NCBI GenBank assembly: GCA_025354845.1
Contig: JANXMD010000497.1
Span: forward strand, 1-13,329
DNA: 13,329 bases
From: Verrucomicrobiota bacterium
GTDB taxonomy: Bacteria; Verrucomicrobiota; Verrucomicrobiia; Limisphaerales; UBA9464
Direction of reading: 5' to 3'
Position numbers and translations under genes: made by a program. Below are positions 1 to 7,506 of the stretch, one piece after another. The notes beneath the pieces are model-generated. The model worked only from the letters and a program-made list of their open reading frames with translations, searched no databases and was not told the origin of the DNA. Position 1 is the first letter of the stretch. Every line of letters starts with the position of its first letter.

Positions 1-12
1 CGATGATTCTCC

Positions 13-73
13 AGCCCTGTAGGGGCGGGATCCTCCGTTCAACCTGCTCAGACGATGCCGCCCCGCTGGGGCT
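13..73. repeat. REP-like inverted pair of short hairpins
   Basis: Two similar 18-nt units lie in opposite orientation, 25 nt apart. The first (13-30) reads AGCCCTGTAGGGGCGGGA. The reverse complement of 56-73 reads AGCCCCAGCGGGGCGGCA, matching at 13 of 18 positions. Each unit folds into a 5-bp G/C stem with a 3-nt loop (14-26, with one G-T pair, and 60-72, perfect). The variable bases fall mainly in the loop, as expected if the structure is what is conserved. This arrangement matches bacterial REP/BIME elements, which are dispersed intergenic repeats mobilised by RAYT transposases. That assignment is inferred from structure alone, since copy number cannot be seen here. The element may continue beyond the left edge. 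Confidence 0.4.
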
Positions 74-128
74 CAATCGTATTGCGGTAACGGGTTCTAC
101 ACAGATTGCGCACCGACGGCGCTCCTGA

Positions 129-431
129 TTGGGGTATCCACCCCGCGTCATTCCCCGGCGCCATCACACCCCCTATTACTCAGCATTCCCACACATCCCA
201 ACTCAAACTCAGCCCAAAAAAGCCGCCAGCTGCGGAACTTGGGCTAAGACGTGGAGTCGGTGGCAGAGCGTAGCGTCGACGCCGCTGTGGGCCCGAGCGC
301 GAAAGAAAACCTCCGGCACCACGACACTGCACTGCTTGCGGCGAATTAGGACCGGGTCACCCGCCTCACCGAAGTTCCCAGTCACCGTATCGATGGCGGC
401 GTGGCGCTGCTCTTCCCGCCGCACTCCATAA
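129..431. other. Unassigned intergenic stretch without a convincing gene
   Basis: About 300 nt between the REP-like pair and the htpG terminator. Open frames exist on both strands (100 codons at 129-431 plus; 71 codons at 209-424 minus). They overlap each other, and neither translation shows a recognisable motif, signal peptide or good ribosome site. The minus frame, ending ...VPQLAAFLG, has the more protein-like composition but is still unassigned. The stretch could be a remnant gene or part of a dispersed repeat continuous with the hairpins to its left. No tRNA-like or other structured RNA was recognised by eye. Confidence 0.3.
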
Positions 432-435
432 GAAC

Positions 436-461
436 GGCCGCGTCGCCTCCGCGACGCGGCC
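436..461 (-). terminator. Rho-independent terminator of htpG
   Basis: A perfect 11-bp stem (GGCCGCGTCGC at 436-446 pairing with 451-461) closes a 4-nt loop. Read on the minus strand it starts 43 nt past the htpG stop codon and is followed by GTTCTTATGG, a short, modestly T-rich tail. Position, stem strength and orientation fit an intrinsic terminator for the minus-strand transcript. The tail is poor in T compared with classical examples, so efficiency is uncertain. Confidence 0.7.
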
Positions 462-503
462 TGGCTTGGATGCGCTTCAACCGCTGCTGCGCCGCTGCGC
501 CCC

Positions 504-2351
504 TTACGCCAGCACGCGTTCGAGGAGTTGGTTCATCCGCTTCAGCATGGCGCGGGGATCCTCGAGGATGCCGGCGGCAACGCGGGCGTTGTCCAGGACC
601 TGCTCGGCGACCTGCGCGGCCAACGCGGCGTCTTTCTGACGCATCTGTTCGAGTCGCACGATGATCGGGTGTGCTGGGTTGATCTCCAAGTCGTGCTTCT
701 CTTCGGGCGCGCCGGCTCCACCCTCCTCCTGCTTCATGGCCTTCAACATGCGGCGCATGCTGGAGGTCATATACTTGTCGGCGTCTACGATCACCGCCGG
801 GCTGTCCACCAGGCGCTGCGAGGACCGCACTTCGCCCACGCGGTCACCCAGCGACTCCTTCATCCATCCCGCCAGGGCCTTGGCGGCATCCTCGCTGAGG
901 GCGCCCTCCTTCTTCGGATCGTTGAGGTGCAGATCGGCCTTCTCGGCGGGTTTGAGAGTCTTGCCATCGAACTGGCCGAGGTGCTCAGTCACGAACTCGT
1001 CCCAGGAGTCGTAAAGGAAGAGGACCTCGAACTTGCGTTCCCGGAAGACTTCGAAATAGGGACTGCTCTCGGCGGCTTCGCGATTTGGCGCCTGGAGGCA
1101 GTAGATCTCTTTCTGATCGGAGCCCATGCGGCTGACATAATCGGCGAGGGAGGTGAGTTTTCCCTTTTCGGTCGAGGACGACTCAAACCGCAGCAGCTTG
1201 CCCAATGCCTCGCGGTGGGTGAAGTCGGTGACCACGCCCTCCTTCAAGAAGCGCTGGTACTCGGTGTAGAACTTGACGTAGGTCTCGGGCGACTGCTCCG
1301 CCTGCTCGTTGAGGAACTTCAAGAAGCGGCCGGTCAGCGCCTTGTTCAGCTTCTGCAGGAGCGAGGTGTCCTGCATGGTCTCGCGCGAGATGTTCAGCGG
1401 CAGATCCTCGCTGTCCACGACGCCCTTGAGGAAGCGCAGCCAGTCGGGGAAGAGGCCCTTGGCCTTGGCTTGGATGAGGACCTTGCGGCAGTAGAGATTC
1501 ACTTCGGAGTCGATGCGGCCCATGCCCATCGTCTCCAAGTTGTGGGCGGGCACGAACAGCAGGGACTGAATGGCGATGGGCGCGTCGGCGTTGAAGTGCA
1601 GTCGAAGCAGCGGGTTTTCATGGTCGTGCCCGATGAACTGGTAGAACTGATTGTAGTCCTCCTCCTTGATCTCGCTCTTGTTGCGCGTCCAGAGCGCCTG
1701 GACGGTGTTCACCTTTTCGCCGTTCAGGTCGATGGGGAAGGGGACAAAGCTGGAGTAGCGTTTGATGATCCGCTCCAGTGCGCCTTTTTCGGCGAATTCC
1801 TTGGCCTCGTCTTTGAGCTCGAGGGTGATCTTGGTGCCTCGTGGGAGGTCGTCGGCCGGGGTGATCTCGTAGCCACCGGTGCCTTCACTCACCCACTGCC
1901 ATCCGGGCTCCGATTCGACAAACGACCGGGATTGAACGGTCACCCGCTTGGCGGCCATGAAGGCGGAGTAGAAGCCCACACCAAACTGGCCGATGAGCCC
2001 GACGTCGGGCTTCTTGTCCTCGGCAAGCTGCTTGAGGAATGCCTTCGTGCCGGAGTGGGCGATGGTGCCGAGGTTCTTCACCAGCTCTTCGTGCGTCATG
2101 CCGATGCCGGTGTCGGTGATCGTGATCGTTCCCGTGGTTTCGTCGGCGGAGAGCGAGATCGTCGCGGGAATCTCGGCCTGCCGGATGGCGGTGCCGGAGG
2201 CCTGAGTGAAGCGCAGCTTCTCGCACGCATCAGCGGCGTTGGAAATCAACTCGCGGACGAAGATCTCCTTATCCGTGTACAACGAGTGGATGACGATGTT
2301 TAGCAGCTGCTGGATCTCGGCTTGAAAGGTATGCTTTTCGATCGAACTCAT
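504..2351 (-). CDS. htpG: Molecular chaperone HtpG (Hsp90 family)
   Basis: ATP-dependent cytosolic chaperone, active as a homodimer in folding and remodelling client proteins. The 615 residues match the bacterial family (about 620-630). The N-terminal GHKL ATPase shows the catalytic Glu34 and NAADA (38-42), DTGIGM (80-85) for nucleotide contact, the lid segment GTIAHSGTKAF (95-105), GQFGVGF (121-127) and RGTKITL (171-177). The middle domain carries the conserved Arg323 in NISRETMQ, which reaches the ATP gamma-phosphate. The last ~110 residues form the dimerisation domain. The start MSSIEKHTFQAEIQQLLN is the normal family start, though no clear Shine-Dalgarno precedes it. A TTGACG hexamer (2386-2391, minus strand) could be a -35 box, but the matching -10 is poor. 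No CIRCE-type heat-shock operator is visible. The transglutaminase-like gene lies 64 nt upstream on the same strand. Confidence 0.97.
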   Translation of the reverse strand: MSSIEKHTFQAEIQQLLNIVIHSLYTDKEIFVRELISNAADACEKLRFTQASGTAIRQAEIPATISLSADETTGTITITDTGIGMTHEELVKNLGTIAHSGTKAFLKQLAEDKKPDVGLIGQFGVGFYSAFMAAKRVTVQSRSFVESEPGWQWVSEGTGGYEITPADDLPRGTKITLELKDEAKEFAEKGALERIIKRYSSFVPFPIDLNGEKVNTVQALWTRNKSEIKEEDYNQFYQFIGHDHENPLLRLHFNADAPIAIQSLLFVPAHNLETMGMGRIDSEVNLYCRKVLIQAKAKGLFPDWLRFLKGVVDSEDLPLNISRETMQDTSLLQKLNKALTGRFLKFLNEQAEQSPETYVKFYTEYQRFLKEGVVTDFTHREALGKLLRFESSSTEKGKLTSLADYVSRMGSDQKEIYCLQAPNREAAESSPYFEVFRERKFEVLFLYDSWDEFVTEHLGQFDGKTLKPAEKADLHLNDPKKEGALSEDAAKALAGWMKESLGDRVGEVRSSQRLVDSPAVIVDADKYMTSSMRRMLKAMKQEEGGAGAPEEKHDLEINPAHPIIVRLEQMRQKDAALAAQVAEQVLDNARVAAGILEDPRAMLKRMNQLLERVLA

Positions 2352-2415
2352 AGGTCGGATTAGGAGTAGAAACCAAACTGCGGTCCGTCAAGGTGCCGAC
2401 TGAAAATCCTGCACC

Positions 2416-3315
2416 TTAGTTCAGTCGGACCCGCGGCGTGCCGTCGAGGCGCTTCGAGAGATCGATCGGGTCGCCTACTGCCACCTGCAGCGGATTCACC
2501 TGATAGGCCCAGACCTCGAAATAACTGAGGGTCGCTTCGCCGTAGATGGTGGAGAGGGCTCCGTCCACGGCGTCGAACCCATGGGCGACCTTGACGCGCC
2601 CGATTCGAGGGACGTTGAAACGCGCATCGAACGTGTACCACGATCCCCCCAGGTACACCTCGAAATAGGCGTGAAAATCCATGGGAGAACCCGGATCCGT
2701 GAACCCGATGTCCGGGAGGTGGCCGGTCACGTAACGAGTGGGAAGATTAAAGGCCCGGCAGAGCGCAATGGCGCAATGGGCGAAGTCCCGACAGACGCCG
2801 TAGCGACGCGCCAGAACTTCGGAGGCGGACAGGTCGGGCTGGCCCGAGCCGTAGCGATACTCGATGTGCCGATGAACCCAATCGCAAATGGCCTGCACGC
2901 GAAGCGGTCCGTGGGGGATCTGACCAAAATGCTTCCAGGCGAAGTCGCGAAGTTTATCGGAATCGCAGTAGCGGCTGGGGAGTGTATAGCGAAGCAGGTT
3001 GGTCGGCAGGAAAATGATCGGCTCGGGGATCAATCCCTGGCCGTGGGGATCGTGTAGCGACGAAACCGCGACCAGCGCGTCATGACAGATCTCGTTGCGG
3101 CCGGGGAGGAGCATCGCCCGATGGGTGATATTCCCCTGGCCGTCTTGGAACTCTAGCGCTGGCAGACCAAATCCGATGGTCAACTTTTCCGAGCAAACCA
3201 TGCACCGCTCGTCGGTCCGCGGTCGGACCACAAAGAGGATCGGGGTGGCGACGGTCGCCTCGTAGACCATACGACAGCCCACGCGGACCGTGAGATTCAG
3301 GGGGGTATAATGCAT
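2416..3315 (-). CDS. Transglutaminase-like domain protein
   Basis: Belongs to the bacterial transglutaminase-like (papain-fold) superfamily: an N-terminal beta-rich domain (about 1-110) followed by the catalytic core. With the start at 3315 (299 residues), the triad is Cys175 in RYGVCRDFAH, His215 in MDFHAYFEV and Asp230 in WYTFDARFN. Other family signatures are YTLPSRYCDSD and AICDWVHRHIEYRYG. Members are thought to be cysteine peptidases or amidases, often encoded near peptide-ligase or secretion genes, but no partner of that kind is present here and the substrate is unknown. No signal peptide is evident, so it is probably cytoplasmic. The frame stays open upstream to an ATG at 3522 and has another ATG at 3405. 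I chose 3315 because the recognisable domain begins almost at once (LTVRVGCRMVYEA) and the upstream 69 codons look non-homologous. No start has a well-placed ribosome site. It is likely co-transcribed with htpG. Confidence 0.85.
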   Translation of the reverse strand: MHYTPLNLTVRVGCRMVYEATVATPILFVVRPRTDERCMVCSEKLTIGFGLPALEFQDGQGNITHRAMLLPGRNEICHDALVAVSSLHDPHGQGLIPEPIIFLPTNLLRYTLPSRYCDSDKLRDFAWKHFGQIPHGPLRVQAICDWVHRHIEYRYGSGQPDLSASEVLARRYGVCRDFAHCAIALCRAFNLPTRYVTGHLPDIGFTDPGSPMDFHAYFEVYLGGSWYTFDARFNVPRIGRVKVAHGFDAVDGALSTIYGEATLSYFEVWAYQVNPLQVAVGDPIDLSKRLDGTPRVRLN

Positions 3316-3644
3316 CAACAAAGCCGCCAGGAGTTCGCGGCGAGCCACCACCCGAGGGAATTCAGAGTGAACCTGCCGCCACGGGTTTCCGGGGCTCCTC
3401 ACCATCCCCCTGAATGAGGCGATAAGCGAACTAATACGGGCGACGATCAGGTGATTCGCGTCTTCCGGTGTGGCCGCATCGGGAGTGGGGCGCTTGGTTT
3501 CGCGGCTGGAGAGGCGTCGCACAACAGCGTGGCGATACGATCGAAAGGCCGCCGTCCTGGATCAATAGGGCACTCCATGACTTTTTCGGCCTTCGGCGAT
3601 CGGCAGACTTGCCCAGTCCTCGGGTTGTGGTGTTGCTTTAGCGG
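3316..3644. other. Divergent intergenic region between transglutaminase and propeller/cytochrome genes
   Basis: A 329-nt region separating two divergently transcribed genes, so it should hold promoters for both. No -35/-10 pair was convincing on either strand. The open extension of the transglutaminase frame (to 3522) covers much of it, and part may be translated if that gene starts further upstream. No repeat or RNA gene was recognised. Confidence 0.4.
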
Positions 3645-6600
3645 ATGTTCCCGCGCATGCGCCTCGTTGTTCCCGCACTTTGCCAACGCCTCACTGGCAT
3701 GGCGATGGTTGGGCTTTCGCTGATTTCGCTTCGCGCCGATCCGTCGTGGATTTGGGCGGAAGGCCCGGGGAGTGAATCTGCCGCGGTGCTTCGTCGCCGC
3801 TTTGAAGTGCCTGCTGGTGTGCGGGAGGCGATCCTGATCCTCACCTGCGACAATGGCGCCACCGTGTTTCTCGACGACAAATCGGTCCTGACGAACGCCG
3901 ACTGGAACCTGCCTTCCAAGGTGGACCTCACCAAGAAGTTGAAGGCCGGAACCCATGAACTGCGCGCCGACTGTCGCAATGAGGGGGCGCAGGCCGGGTT
4001 GGTGGCTCGACTCGGATTGAAGTCCGCGGACGGGAAGATGACCTGGATCGAAACTGATGGATCGTGGCAGGCCAGCTTGCCGGGGAGCACCGGGTGGAAG
4101 CCCGCGAAGGTGCTCGCCAAATACGGCGATCAGCCCTGGGGCAAGGCCTTGGACGGAGCGGGCTCCTCGGGGACGCCGCCACCTCAGTCGATTGCCGCGG
4201 ATGCAATCCAGGTGCTCCCGGGATTCAAGGTGGACCTCGTCTACTCGGTGCCCAAGGCGAAGCAGGGCTCCTGGGTGAGTATGACGGTTGACCCGAAGGG
4301 CCGTCTCATTGCCTGCGATCAGGGTGGGTCGCTGTATCGCCTCACGCCTCCGGCCGCCGGCTCCAAGGCCCTGGCCAAGGTCGAGAAGCTGACCAACTCG
4401 GTTGGTGGGGCCCATGGTCTCTTGTACGCCTTCAACAGCCTGTACGTGATGGTGAATGAGCAGGGCGGGCGCCAGGGCCTGTGGCGCCTGCGAGATACCC
4501 ATGGCGACGATCGTTTCGACGAGGAGACGCTGCTTCGCCGCATCGAGGGTGGTGGCGAACATGGGCCGCACGGGATCGTCCTTTCGCCGGATGGCAAATC
4601 GCTCTACATCGCCTGCGGCAACCACACTCAGCTGCCCAAGCCGTTGGAACTCTCCCGCGCCGCGCGCGCCTGGAGCGAGGATCAAATCGTCACCCGGCTT
4701 TGGGATGCCAATGGCCATGCTCGCGGCATCCTCGCGCCCGGTGGCTACATCTGCCGCGTCGATCCCGACGGCAAGACCTTCGAACTGGTGAGTCACGGCT
4801 ATCGCAATGAATACGATTTCGCGTTCAATGCCTTGGGTGACATCATCACCTACGACTCCGACATGGAGTGGGATGCCGGTATGCCGTGGTACCGGCCCAC
4901 ACGCATCTGCCTCGCGACGAGCGGCAGCGATCTCGGCTGGCGTTCCGGTGCGGGTAAGTGGCCGCCTTACTATCCCGACAGTCTGCCCGCCCTGGTGGAC
5001 ATCGGTCCCGGGAGTCCCACTGGGGTGGCATCGGGTCGCGGTGCCAAGTTCCCCGCCAAATACCAGAATGCGATTTTCGCCAACGATTGGACCTACGGAA
5101 CCATGTACGCGATTCATCTCACCCCGGAGGGCGGTGGGTATAAGGCGGAGAAGGAGGAGTTCCTCAGCGGTCGCCCGCTTCCGTTGACCGATCTGGTGAT
5201 TCATCCCAAGGATGGCGCGATGTATTTCGCAGTGGGGGGGCGTGGCACCGAGTCGGCCGTGTTCCGGGTGACCTACGTTGGCCGCGAGAGCACCTCGACC
5301 ACCCCGGCTCCCAAGGCGACCGCCGCTCACTTGCTGCGTCGTCAACTTGAGGCCCTGCACCTCGACGGCACCGGGCCGGAGGCCGTGGACAAGGCCTGGC
5401 CGCATCTCGCGTCGTCCGATCGCTGGATTCGATACGCTGCACGCGTCGCGATCGAGCGTCAGCCCGCGGCGGTGTGGGCGGGGCGGGTGTACTCCGAGAC
5501 GCGCCCTTGGGCGGTCATCGAAGGCGCCGTGGCCCTGGCCCGCATGGGCACGCCAGAGCATCGGGATCGGTTGCTGGAACTGCTGAATCGCGTCAACTTT
5601 GATGCTCTCGATGAAGCCGGGCGTCTCGCCGTCGTGCGCGCGTATCAGCTCGCCGTCATCCGCCAGGGCCTGCCCGAGGGGGCGGTTCGCGAGGCGACAC
5701 TGGCCCGTCTCGATGCGCTGTATCCGTCGAAGAGCCGGTCCCTAAACCGGGAACTCGCCGGGACGCTGATTCGCATGGAAGCACCGGGCGTCGTGGCGAA
5801 GACCGTTCCGCTGATGCTCACTGCCAACGATGCCGATCTGAAGTACGCCAGCGACGCGCTTCTGGAGCGAAATCGCGGGTACGCCGGCGCGTTTTCGGAT
5901 GCAACGGCGAGCCGGCCCAATCAGGAACAGATTGCCTTTGCGTACCTGCTTCGAGAAGCCAAGACCGGCTGGACCCCGGCGCTTCGCAAATCGTTCTTTG
6001 CTTGGTTTCCCCGCACCTCGCCGTGGCGTGGCGGAAACAGTTTTCGAGGTTTCCTGGAGAACATTCGCAAGGATGCCCTTTCCACCATCAGCGATCCTTC
6101 CGAGCGGAAAAACATGGAGGCGATCTCCACCCTCAAGGTCACCGAAGGCGCGACGCAATTTGCCGCCGCCAAGGGACCCGGACGGTCCTACAGCGTGGAT
6201 CAGGCACTCGCCGTGGCCGCGGGTGGAATCCGGGGCCGCGACTTTGAGAATGGTCGAGCCTTGTTCAACTCAGCCGGCTGCGCGTCCTGCCACCGCTTCA
6301 ACGGCTCCGGCGGCAGCGTCGGACCCGACCTCACTGGTGTCGCCTCGCGCTACACTCTGCGCGACCTCCTTGAGAACATTGTCGAGCCGTCCAAGGTCAT
6401 TTCGGATCAGTATGGTTCCGAGGAAGTGCGTCTCGCGGATGGATCGACGTTGGTGGGTCGCACCTACGTGGACAACGGGAAGCTGGTGGTCACCGCCGAT
6501 CCCCGGAATCCCGACGAGACGACCGCCGTGGCGTTGGATCAGGTAAAATCGCGCAAGCCATATCCGGTGTCCCTCATGCCCGAGGGGCTCATCAATTCGA

Positions 6601-6680
6601 TGAACCCCAACGAGCTGATGAATCTCATCGCTTACCTCCAATCGGGCGGCAATCCGGCCCATGCCGCATTTGCCAAGTAG
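3645..6680 (+). CDS. Secreted beta-propeller / HEAT-like / cytochrome c protein (Pirellula/Verrucomicrobium type)
   Basis: Large secreted multidomain protein of a kind expanded in Planctomycetes and Verrucomicrobia, thought to be a dehydrogenase-like or electron-transfer protein; its substrate is unknown. In order: an N-terminal hydrophobic signal-type segment (about 1-31); a beta-sandwich, carbohydrate-binding-like domain (about 32-160, with TVFLDDKSV and AGTHELRAD); a six-bladed propeller resembling the soluble glucose/sorbosone dehydrogenase fold (about 190-546, with HGPHGIVLSPDGKSLYIACG and DPDGKTFELVSHGYRNEYD); an alpha-helical, HEAT-like stretch (about 560-780); and a C-terminal c-type cytochrome (about 865-1005) with CASCH at 879-883 binding haem. 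Met978 in SLMPEGL is the likely distal ligand. The ending MPEGL...LMNLIAYL is typical of the Pirellula/Verrucomicrobium haem-binding domain. The haem site implies export and periplasmic cytochrome c maturation. Starts at 3645 or 3657 are both possible; neither has a strong ribosome site. Confidence 0.88.
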   Translation: MFPRMRLVVPALCQRLTGMAMVGLSLISLRADPSWIWAEGPGSESAAVLRRRFEVPAGVREAILILTCDNGATVFLDDKSVLTNADWNLPSKVDLTKKLKAGTHELRADCRNEGAQAGLVARLGLKSADGKMTWIETDGSWQASLPGSTGWKPAKVLAKYGDQPWGKALDGAGSSGTPPPQSIAADAIQVLPGFKVDLVYSVPKAKQGSWVSMTVDPKGRLIACDQGGSLYRLTPPAAGSKALAKVEKLTNSVGGAHGLLYAFNSLYVMVNEQGGRQGLWRLRDTHGDDRFDEETLLRRIEGGGEHGPHGIVLSPDGKSLYIACGNHTQLPKPLELSRAARAWSEDQIVTRLWDANGHARGILAPGGYICRVDPDGKTFELVSHGYRNEYDFAFNALGDIITYDSDMEWDAGMPWYRPTRICLATSGSDLGWRSGAGKWPPYYPDSLPALVDIGPGSPTGVASGRGAKFPAKYQNAIFANDWTYGTMYAIHLTPEGGGYKAEKEEFLSGRPLPLTDLVIHPKDGAMYFAVGGRGTESAVFRVTYVGRESTSTTPAPKATAAHLLRRQLEALHLDGTGPEAVDKAWPHLASSDRWIRYAARVAIERQPAAVWAGRVYSETRPWAVIEGAVALARMGTPEHRDRLLELLNRVNFDALDEAGRLAVVRAYQLAVIRQGLPEGAVREATLARLDALYPSKSRSLNRELAGTLIRMEAPGVVAKTVPLMLTANDADLKYASDALLERNRGYAGAFSDATASRPNQEQIAFAYLLREAKTGWTPALRKSFFAWFPRTSPWRGGNSFRGFLENIRKDALSTISDPSERKNMEAISTLKVTEGATQFAAAKGPGRSYSVDQALAVAAGGIRGRDFENGRALFNSAGCASCHRFNGSGGSVGPDLTGVASRYTLRDLLENIVEPSKVISDQYGSEEVRLADGSTLVGRTYVDNGKLVVTADPRNPDETTAVALDQVKSRKPYPVSLMPEGLINSMNPNELMNLIAYLQSGGNPAHAAFAK

Positions 6681-6755
6681 GCCAACTGAGCGAAGCGCTA
6701 CCATGGGTTCTTTGGAACCACGGGCGGTGCGGTGCCGTCCTAACTGTTCGTTGCC

Positions 6756-6801
6756 CTTGGCGTGACTGCGTTCGGGTCTGGGACGAAACGGTCACGCCAA
6801 G
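6756..6801. repeat. Perfect 11-bp inverted repeat between two plus-strand genes
   Basis: CTTGGCGTGAC (6756-6766) and its exact reverse complement GTCACGCCAAG (6791-6801) flank a 24-nt loop. Inside it, CGTTCG and CGAAACG can extend the pairing with one bulge. It lies 76 nt after the propeller/cytochrome stop and 69 nt before the next start. No T-run follows on the plus strand, so a classical intrinsic terminator is unlikely. A hairpin stabilising the upstream mRNA 3' end, or an operator for the downstream gene, are alternatives. A smaller hairpin (GGTTC-TTTG-GAACC, 6706-6719) lies closer to the upstream stop codon. Confidence 0.5.
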
Positions 6802-6869
6802 AACACCAAACCGCAACGAGGACCCGATTTCTGGTTTCCTCGCGATTTGTCGTCGCTAGAGTGGTTTCC

Positions 6870-7406
6870 ATGAATCGACATCACCTTGCCGTCGTTGTTG
6901 GCCTCGCCGTCGGCGCCATCGCTACACATCTCTCTGCGGTGGCCGCCGAGGGCCCCAGTGAGTTTCGAAAAGGCACGATCGACGTGGGCATCTATGCGAA
7001 GGACGCGGATCGCACGGCTCGTTTTCTCACCAACGCCATCGGGTTCCACGAGGTGCCCGGCTTTTCGGTTCCGGCGGCGATGGGGAACAAGATTGGGCTG
7101 GTGGACAATCAGCCCTTTAAGGTTCGCACCTTCACTCTGGAAGACGGTGATTCGGCGACGAGAATCAAGGTGCTTTCTTTTCCTCAAGTGGAAGGCAAGC
7201 CGGCGGAGCAGGCGTATGTCCACACCATGTACGGCATTCGCTATTTCACCTTGTACGTGAAGAGCATCGATCGCGCTCTGGAGAGGCTCAAGGCGGCGAA
7301 CGTGACTCTTCTCGGAGAAACGCCCGTCGATCTCGGCGGCACCTTGCTGGTGGCCGTCCGGGATCCGGATGGGAATTTCTACGAACTCGTGGGGCCGAGG
7401 AAGTAG
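6870..7406 (+). CDS. Exported VOC-fold (glyoxalase/bleomycin-resistance-like) protein
   Basis: A 178-residue protein with one vicinal-oxygen-chelate fold. Two beta-alpha-beta-beta-beta modules are recognisable: IDVGIYAKDADRTARFLTNA and, after residue ~115, RYFTLYVKSIDRALERLKAA, closing with the family ending VRDPDGNFYELVGP. The start at 6870 gives a clean signal peptide (MNRHHLAVVVGLAVGAIA..., likely cleaved around AVA-AEG near residue 27), so the protein is probably periplasmic, unusual for a fold that is mostly cytosolic. The usual metal ligands are only partly kept: the C-terminal Glu (FYEL, Glu172) is present, but the positions normally held by His in the first strand of each module look replaced. 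A binding role is therefore as likely as catalysis. The frame is open back to 6762, but that extension would bury the signal peptide. TAGAGT (6857-6862) may be a -10 box of a nearly leaderless transcript; the -35 is weak. Confidence 0.8.
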   Translation: MNRHHLAVVVGLAVGAIATHLSAVAAEGPSEFRKGTIDVGIYAKDADRTARFLTNAIGFHEVPGFSVPAAMGNKIGLVDNQPFKVRTFTLEDGDSATRIKVLSFPQVEGKPAEQAYVHTMYGIRYFTLYVKSIDRALERLKAANVTLLGETPVDLGGTLLVAVRDPDGNFYELVGPRK

Positions 7407-7506
7407 GTCCCTCTCGGATCCTACCTGAGGTCGAGCATCGGGAAGGAGAGTTCGGGCGATTGCTGAATGGGGTTGCGCATCAGCGGCGAGAGTCCTGTTG
7501 CCTACA

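Noticed and set aside
528..2303. 591-codon open frame on the plus strand opposite htpG
   Set aside because: It lies wholly within the recognised htpG gene, its translation shows no family motif, and long antisense frames are expected at this GC content.
2352..2415. CIRCE/HrcA or other heat-shock operator before htpG
   Set aside because: No TTAGCACTC-N9-GAGTGCTAA-like inverted repeat is present; only a lone TTGACG hexamer with a poor -10 was seen.
3447..5561. 704-codon open frame on the minus strand opposite the propeller/cytochrome gene
   Set aside because: It is mostly antisense to a clear multidomain gene and shows no recognisable domain.
6762..6869. Upstream extension of the VOC protein from ATG 6762
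   Set aside because: It would bury an otherwise clean signal peptide and starts inside the inverted repeat.
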